A DNA stretch of 64,000 nt from Beverwykella pulmonaria (Eukaryota > Ascomycota > Dothideomycetes > Pleosporales > Melanommataceae), in the NCBI GenBank assembly GCA_001599595.1, contig BCHH01000005.1:2954971-3018970 (forward strand), written 5' to 3'. Shown in pieces: positions 57,538 through 64,000 of this stretch. Each line of letters begins with the position of its first letter. The first letter of the stretch is position 1. Made by a program: the position numbers and the translations under genes. The notes beneath the pieces are model-generated. The model had not been told where the DNA came from and searched no databases. It saw nothing but the letters and a program-made list of their open reading frames with translations.

Positions 57538-59586
57538 ATGGCATCCTCCCCAGCCGGCGCGACCGCCGTCTTTGCCCTCGCTCAACTCGCCATTTGCACC
57601 GCCGTCCTCCTCCTCCTGCGCTACTACCTCCCGCTCCGCACCACCCCGGCCTACGTCCTCGTTCCTGTGTTTCTCGCCATCGCGCTCCCGGCGAGCATCG
57701 TCCTCCTCGTCCCCATCGATCTCGCAAGCACCGCCGGAACGGAAACGGACGGCAGTCGCGGCATCTGGCTGTCGGACCGAGTCGTCTACAAGTCGTGGCG
57801 CATCACATACTGGCTGACGTTTGCTCTGACCTGGGTCATTTTGCCCTATCTCGGCGAGTACTGCGACTCGGGGTACCGCGAGCCCAAGGCGAGACTGCTG
57901 TATTCGTTGAGGAGCAATGCGCAGTATCAGCTTATCGCCCTGGGATCTGGGGTGTTTGGCGCCATCTACTTCTTCTTGCAGAATGGGTGGCATTGGAAGA
58001 GCTTCGAGGGGCTTGTGATGGCGCTGGCGTACGCCTGGGGTCTCGTGCTGGCCATCTACCTGATGGGACACGGACTGGTTGCACTCCCGCGGAGTCTATT
58101 TCGATACGCGAATGTGGGTGGCAGGCTGAAGAGGCTGCAGAGCCACGCACCGAAGGTGCATGAGAAGTTGACGGATACGCTGGACAAGCTGGACCAGTAC
58201 GAGGGGCAGGTCGCGCAGCTCAAGCTGCGGAAGAATGGCACGGCGAGGGACTTTCAGGAGTGGATTGACGAGCTGGGCGACATGTGCAGCCTGCCCGAGA
58301 GCAGGGCCAGTGTGGGAGCAGCGAGCACGGCAACCGTCCCGCCTGTCATTACGGAGAAATATCTCGCGGAGTTGACGAGGAAACTGATGAGAGCGCGCCA
58401 CGCCAAGTCGCGGTTTTCAGACGAGTGGGATACATTGGTACGCAAGGCCGTCAAAGCCCAAGCCATCCTCGACTCCAAGGCCTCCCAACGTCTCGAGTTC
58501 AAGAACTCGAAAAGTGCAGTCCTTGGCGTACCCAAACGAGGCTTCTTCGCCCGCTTCAACGTCCTCACGCCCTTCACCCGCTATCACCTCCACGTCCACA
58601 TCATCCCGGCGCTCTTCTATTTCTCCGCCTTCGTCACCGCCCTCGCCTCACTAGCCATCATCTGGTCCGAGTGCATCCGGTCCCAGAAGCTGTCCCTCAT
58701 CGGCCTCACCGTCGTACACCACCCGCCCTCCTCTCGCGGCCAGATCGGCTTCGCAGGCCAGGTCATCGCAGCGGCCTGGCTCTGCTACATGTGCATCTGC
58801 GCCTTCTTCTCCCTCACCGAAGTCAAGATCTGGGGCAACAGAGCCCTCGTCAAACGAAACACATACCAAGAAAGCGCGACCTGGTACGGGCTTCAAGTAG
58901 CCAAGCTCACCGTCCCGCTTGCCTACAACTTCGTTACCTTCACCCCGCGCAACATATACAGCGAAACGTCTTTCCACAAATTCTTGGGCAAGTTGATTGT
59001 GCTGACGCCGCTGGGGAAGAACTTCTCCGAGTATTTTCCCGTCTTTATATTAGTCCCCGTGCTGGCCAGCGCGTTTGGTCTCTATGGACGTATCAAGAAT
59101 GTTTGCGGCTTCGGTGACCTGCTCGACGACGACGAGGACGATGGGCAGGGCATGTTCGCAGGGATCGGGAGCTGGCGCGAAGGCCGGGCACTTATTGAAA
59201 GAGAGATCCAGGGCGCAAGCGGGAATGTCCTCGGCTTAGCGCAGCGTGCATCTACCGTTTCGCCGCCGAATGGAAGGTACAGCGATAATCCTGCGCCGAG
59301 CGCGGGACCTAGTGCTGGGAGGATGCGGCCTGAGAGGAGGAGGCCGGTGATTGAGGATGAGGACGTGGGTGGGGGGTTCTTTGAGGGTTTTGGACAGCGG
59401 GTCAGGAACACGTTTGACACGGCGGAATTCACGGTGCCCAAGTGGTTGGGCGGCGGAGAGGAGGGTAGGGGTGCGAATTCTGCGAGTTCTGCAAGTAGGG
59501 GTGCGAGTGTTGGCGGGGAGGGCAGGAACTCGGGGTGGACGAGGTTGTTTGGGGGGAGGGGGGATGAAGGGAGGGTGAGGCTGTAA
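57538..59586 (+). CDS. LMBR1-like (LMBD2-type) multi-pass membrane protein
   Basis: One exon, 682 residues. It has about nine hydrophobic segments: five in the first 190 residues (FALAQLAICTAVLLLLRYYL, AYVLVPVFLAIALPASIVLL, ITYWLTFALTWVILPYLGEY, LIALGSGVFGAIYFFLQ and MALAYAWGLVLAIYLMGHGL). A cytoplasmic helical, charged loop follows at about 190-340 (LRKNGTARDFQEWIDELG). Then come four more segments, including HIIPALFYFSAFVTALASLA, FAGQVIAAAWLCYMCICAFF and VAKLTVPLAYNFVTF. The motifs LPRSLFRYANV and AYNFVTF fit the LMBR1 family (LMBD2 group). Its cellular role in fungi is not established. The last 140 residues are Gly/Arg-rich and disordered. The ATG lies in a good context (GCCATGGC). Confidence 0.88.
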   Translation: MASSPAGATAVFALAQLAICTAVLLLLRYYLPLRTTPAYVLVPVFLAIALPASIVLLVPIDLASTAGTETDGSRGIWLSDRVVYKSWRITYWLTFALTWVILPYLGEYCDSGYREPKARLLYSLRSNAQYQLIALGSGVFGAIYFFLQNGWHWKSFEGLVMALAYAWGLVLAIYLMGHGLVALPRSLFRYANVGGRLKRLQSHAPKVHEKLTDTLDKLDQYEGQVAQLKLRKNGTARDFQEWIDELGDMCSLPESRASVGAASTATVPPVITEKYLAELTRKLMRARHAKSRFSDEWDTLVRKAVKAQAILDSKASQRLEFKNSKSAVLGVPKRGFFARFNVLTPFTRYHLHVHIIPALFYFSAFVTALASLAIIWSECIRSQKLSLIGLTVVHHPPSSRGQIGFAGQVIAAAWLCYMCICAFFSLTEVKIWGNRALVKRNTYQESATWYGLQVAKLTVPLAYNFVTFTPRNIYSETSFHKFLGKLIVLTPLGKNFSEYFPVFILVPVLASAFGLYGRIKNVCGFGDLLDDDEDDGQGMFAGIGSWREGRALIEREIQGASGNVLGLAQRASTVSPPNGRYSDNPAPSAGPSAGRMRPERRRPVIEDEDVGGGFFEGFGQRVRNTFDTAEFTVPKWLGGGEEGRGANSASSASRGASVGGEGRNSGWTRLFGGRGDEGRVRL

Positions 59587-60085
59587 GAAGGGTGTAAAGG
59601 GGAGATTTGAGCTTTTTGCATGGCGCGGTGTACCGGCACTTGGAATTGGTATCACACATTGACTATTTGTGTATGAATACGGACATGGAGTAGGAAGGAA
59701 GTGGGGGTGGGTGTATGGGTTCGGGATATCGTCAAGACTTCGGTTCTTTCTTTTGTTTACTCAAACTTAGAGTGCGGATGTAGCACCTCATAATCGTGAC
59801 TCTACATTTTTCAGTACTGTACTGTATTCTAAATGACTTCTGTTCCATGCACTAAAATAAGTCCGTCTTCTATTCCCTGGGAGTGTTTGGCAACATTGAT
59901 ATCAATATGTGTAGTTGCGCTGTCCCATTCACGACTCCGTCTCCCGTTCGTTAATAATACCCATAGAGAACTATTGGGCGCAGGCGTTGTAGGTACCTAA
60001 GACCAAGGGTCTCAGCATCGCTATTCTACCGAGGAGAACGACGTAGTTTTATGGCGAGGCTGATGTGTATGAGTGTTGTTTTGGT

Positions 60086-60107
60086 GGGGGGGGGGGGGGG
60101 GGGGGGG
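60086..60107 (+). repeat. Homopolymer run of 22 G
   Basis: An uninterrupted G22 after GTTTTGGT. It lies about 500 bp downstream of the LMBR1-like stop. Its length may be uncertain because such runs are hard to sequence. Confidence 0.9.
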
Positions 60108-61335
60108 TATAGTCATAGTGAGACAGAAAGATAGGAAAGGGCGGAAGTGGCATGGTGAGGAAAGATGACTGGAGGGCTGGGCGCACAAGGTGGATTGTAG
60201 GTGTTAGAATTGTGCAATGTTAGGTAAAGCAAGACCAGTGCGGATAAGAGGAATTTGAAGTCTCTGCTGGGAAATGGGAAGGGTTTGCGTGCTTGGAGTG
60301 AGGAAGATTCCTTTGTAGTGCTAGATGGGGGCTATGAGTGAGACGGTAATACATGCTTGGTGTTTGGTAGGCCATCGTAGTAAAGAACGGTCTTCTTCTC
60401 CTTGCACCCTGAATTTCACTGGCGAGGTCAAGGTCGTTCTCCTAATGCGATTCTCCTAATGCGAGAGTGCGCATGCCATGTGGAAGTGAAATGGAGTGAG
60501 GAGATTGTGTGTTCATAAGACACGATACTAAATCTTAGGCTGAGGTGCACGATATGTATTCACAGAAAAGTGTTCAACCTTCTGCACATGGATTCCAGTC
60601 TCAAAAGCAAGCAACCGGGCATGACAGCAAAGAACTGAGTCCACTGATATAGACCCATAGCGGCGCTGGTGTCTCGCCAAAGGATATCCTGGCAGAAGAC
60701 AAATGGATCAGTGTGGCTTTGCGTTATCTTATTATAGATACGGAAAGTTACTTTGCGGTCGTCAAACTTGCGGTCGATACCGGCGCGCAGGGCCAACAGT
60801 GTACGGCTTCAGTTTCCTGTTTCCCTCATATTTGTTGAATGTGGACGTTTGCTAATATAAGAGATAAGAGAAACATCAATGTGGCATTGATTGCAGGGTG
60901 AAATACGACTACATTGTCCGCATGTGTACACCTTGCTTATTTTGTATGACCCATATGCCCCTCTACCCCGCCGACCGTTGCCAAAAAATATCGTAGTGAT
61001 CCGAGACACTCGTGAAACTGGGCGTTTAAGAGATGCCAAAGGCACTCTACTGCAAGACGGTAGCCCTAAAAGATGGAGAAAAGGGCGTCAAGTGAGAGCG
61101 AGGGGTATGACTCTGCGTTGTCCGTCCAACGCTTGCATGTGGGAGGAAGATGCAGCTGTGGCGAGTGGAGCTGCGTACCGCCCAAAGGAGCGGAATCAGC
61201 CAATGGCAGCGGCTCGGTCTGCTGCAACCCAGAGTGAGAGAAGCCCGACGAAACCCATCTCTAGCAAAATTTGCGTGTCGCCTTGCTGAGTCAAACTAAT
61301 CTGGCCTAGCGCTAACCGAGCGGCGGAGTGCCCGC

Positions 61336-61341
61336 TATAAA
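61336..61341 (+). promoter_or_regulatory. TATA box of the EF-1alpha gene
   Basis: TATAAA in CGCTATAAAGAACC, 157 bp before the ATG. It is followed by a C/T-rich leader (TTTCTTCTTCG, then CTTTCCACTTCTTCC), as in strong fungal promoters. Confidence 0.65.
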
Positions 61342-61492
61342 GAACCGCCCGCCCCTCCACTCCACCAACTTTCTTCTTCGTCGCTATACCGCAATACAAT
61401 CAGGCTATTGCAACTGGCTCTTTCCACTTCTTCCACACACCACTTCATACCAACCTCCAGCTCACAAAACTTCTCTCTGCACAACCGCCATC

Positions 61493-63409
<1,917 letters not shown>

Positions 63410-63838
63410 GCGATCACTTGTGTGGTGGCTTGTATTCTTCTCAAAATTTCTCTGGGCATATGGTTGCCAATGCCGTGGTAATTTATTCAACGGGTGATGC
63501 ATAACAGTTTGGGGGTGTCCTGGCGTTGTCCTTCCGTAGAATTCATAACGATCTGAATGAACTTTATGGGTGGGCAAGTGTTTCAATCTTTGATTTGACG
63601 TGACCATCTACCTTGATTATGTGTCGTGCATGTTGTTTGATGTAGTCGACTCTTGTCGTTGTTCTATTGAAGCGTCATGGGAGCTTTTTACGTCTCTCTT
63701 CAAACTCACCATGTCATGGTAGGCATACACAAATCAGTCCTACGCTGACAGTGAAAATTATCGCCTGCTCCACCCTCCAACACCCTCTCAGTACAGGATC
63801 AAACACTATTAGCATCCCAATCCACACACTCCATGAGA
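63410..63838. other. Convergent 3' region EF-1alpha / SDR
   Basis: This holds the 3' UTR of EF-1alpha and that of the gene at the right edge. Nothing else is seen. Confidence 0.5.
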
Positions 63839-64000
63839 CTACATGAACGGCTTGACCTGCTCCTCACACCACTCATAAAACCTGCTACTCACGCTCGTCC
63901 CATCCGTCCCCACCTTCGTGCTCTCCACCACATGCGCCGGCACTGCTCCCTTCCGTCCCCACGGAATCACAAAATCCCCATCACTTACATTCGGCGCCAA
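63839..64000 (-). CDS. C-terminus of a short-chain dehydrogenase/reductase-like protein (cut by window edge)
   Basis: Only the last 53 codons are inside the window, read leftwards from the edge to TAG at 63841-63839. They include FVIPWGRKGAVPAHVVESTK and SSRFYEWCEEQVKPF. The IPWGR motif near the C-terminus fits retinol-dehydrogenase-type SDRs of fungi. The Rossmann fold and catalytic residues would lie outside the window, so the family is a probable call only. Confidence 0.6.
   Translation of the reverse strand: MAPNVSDGDFVIPWGRKGAVPAHVVESTKVGTDGTSVSSRFYEWCEEQVKPFM

Larger units (their letters stand above)
59587..61492. other. Intergenic region ending in the TEF1 promoter
   Basis: No gene is supported; frames stay below about 130 codons. 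It has a pure run of 22 G at 60086-60107 and, near 61.3 kb, a TATAAA and a pyrimidine-rich leader typical of a highly expressed gene. Confidence 0.5.

Overview
The window reads as nuclear DNA of a filamentous ascomycete (Pezizomycotina). Genes are split by many short introns, mostly 48-110 nt, with GTRNGT-type donors, CTAAC/CTGAC-like branch sites and AG acceptors. One tRNA gene carries an intron. Several families are typical of these fungi: a CAP10-type GT90 glycosyltransferase with a membrane-spanning N-terminus, a fungal rhodopsin-domain 7TM protein, a DUF7730-like protein, a Vid24/GID4 protein with a long N-terminus, and Med10. A Dothideomycete is my guess from the general look of the proteins; it is not proven. 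No bacterial, viral or plasmid genes were seen, and there is no secondary-metabolite cluster (one isolated P450).

Layout. 1-5 kb: Med10 (-) and a PXA-domain protein (+) share a 303 bp divergent promoter. 5-10 kb: a 5.2 kb gene-poor stretch. 10-17 kb: a CENP-B/ARS-binding-type HTH regulator (-), the GTPase DRG1/Rbg1 (-, 10 exons) and cysteine dioxygenase (+). 17.9-21.2 kb: the GT90 protein (-). 22.7-24.1 kb: tRNA-Lys(CUU) and an NTF2-like protein, both (-). 25-29.6 kb: a Vid24/GID4 protein and an unrecognised 349-residue protein, both (-). 29.6-33.7 kb: no gene seen. 33.7-35.5 kb: cytochrome P450 (-). 36.9-37.9 kb: DUF7730-like protein (+), followed by an AT-rich decayed stretch. 39.7-45.5 kb: an FMN-binding split-barrel protein (+), the cytosolic PheRS beta subunit (-) and a cell-wall-integrity MAPKK of Mkk1 type (-). 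48.8-53 kb: rhodopsin-domain protein (-) and LAT-type amino-acid permease (-). 53.7-59.6 kb: PP2A scaffold subunit A (+), dithiol glutaredoxin (-) and LMBR1-like membrane protein (+). 61.5-63.4 kb: translation elongation factor 1-alpha (+). The right edge holds the C-terminus of a short-chain dehydrogenase-like protein (-).

The genes are mostly conserved housekeeping or signalling genes (transcription, translation, kinase/phosphatase, redox, sulfur amino-acid metabolism) and do not form an operon-like pathway. Exon models were made by hand. Each joined model keeps the reading frame and its joints agree with the protein family where one is recognised, but none has been tested against transcripts. 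The most unusual things are gene-architecture features: a GC-AG intron holding a 9-bp-unit pyrimidine repeat, a 1.1 kb GC-rich intron in an otherwise short-intron genome, coding exons of 5, 21 and 22 nt, the fused membrane-domain/GT90 model, and a likely domesticated transposase-type DNA-binding regulator. I found no clearly new multi-gene system.
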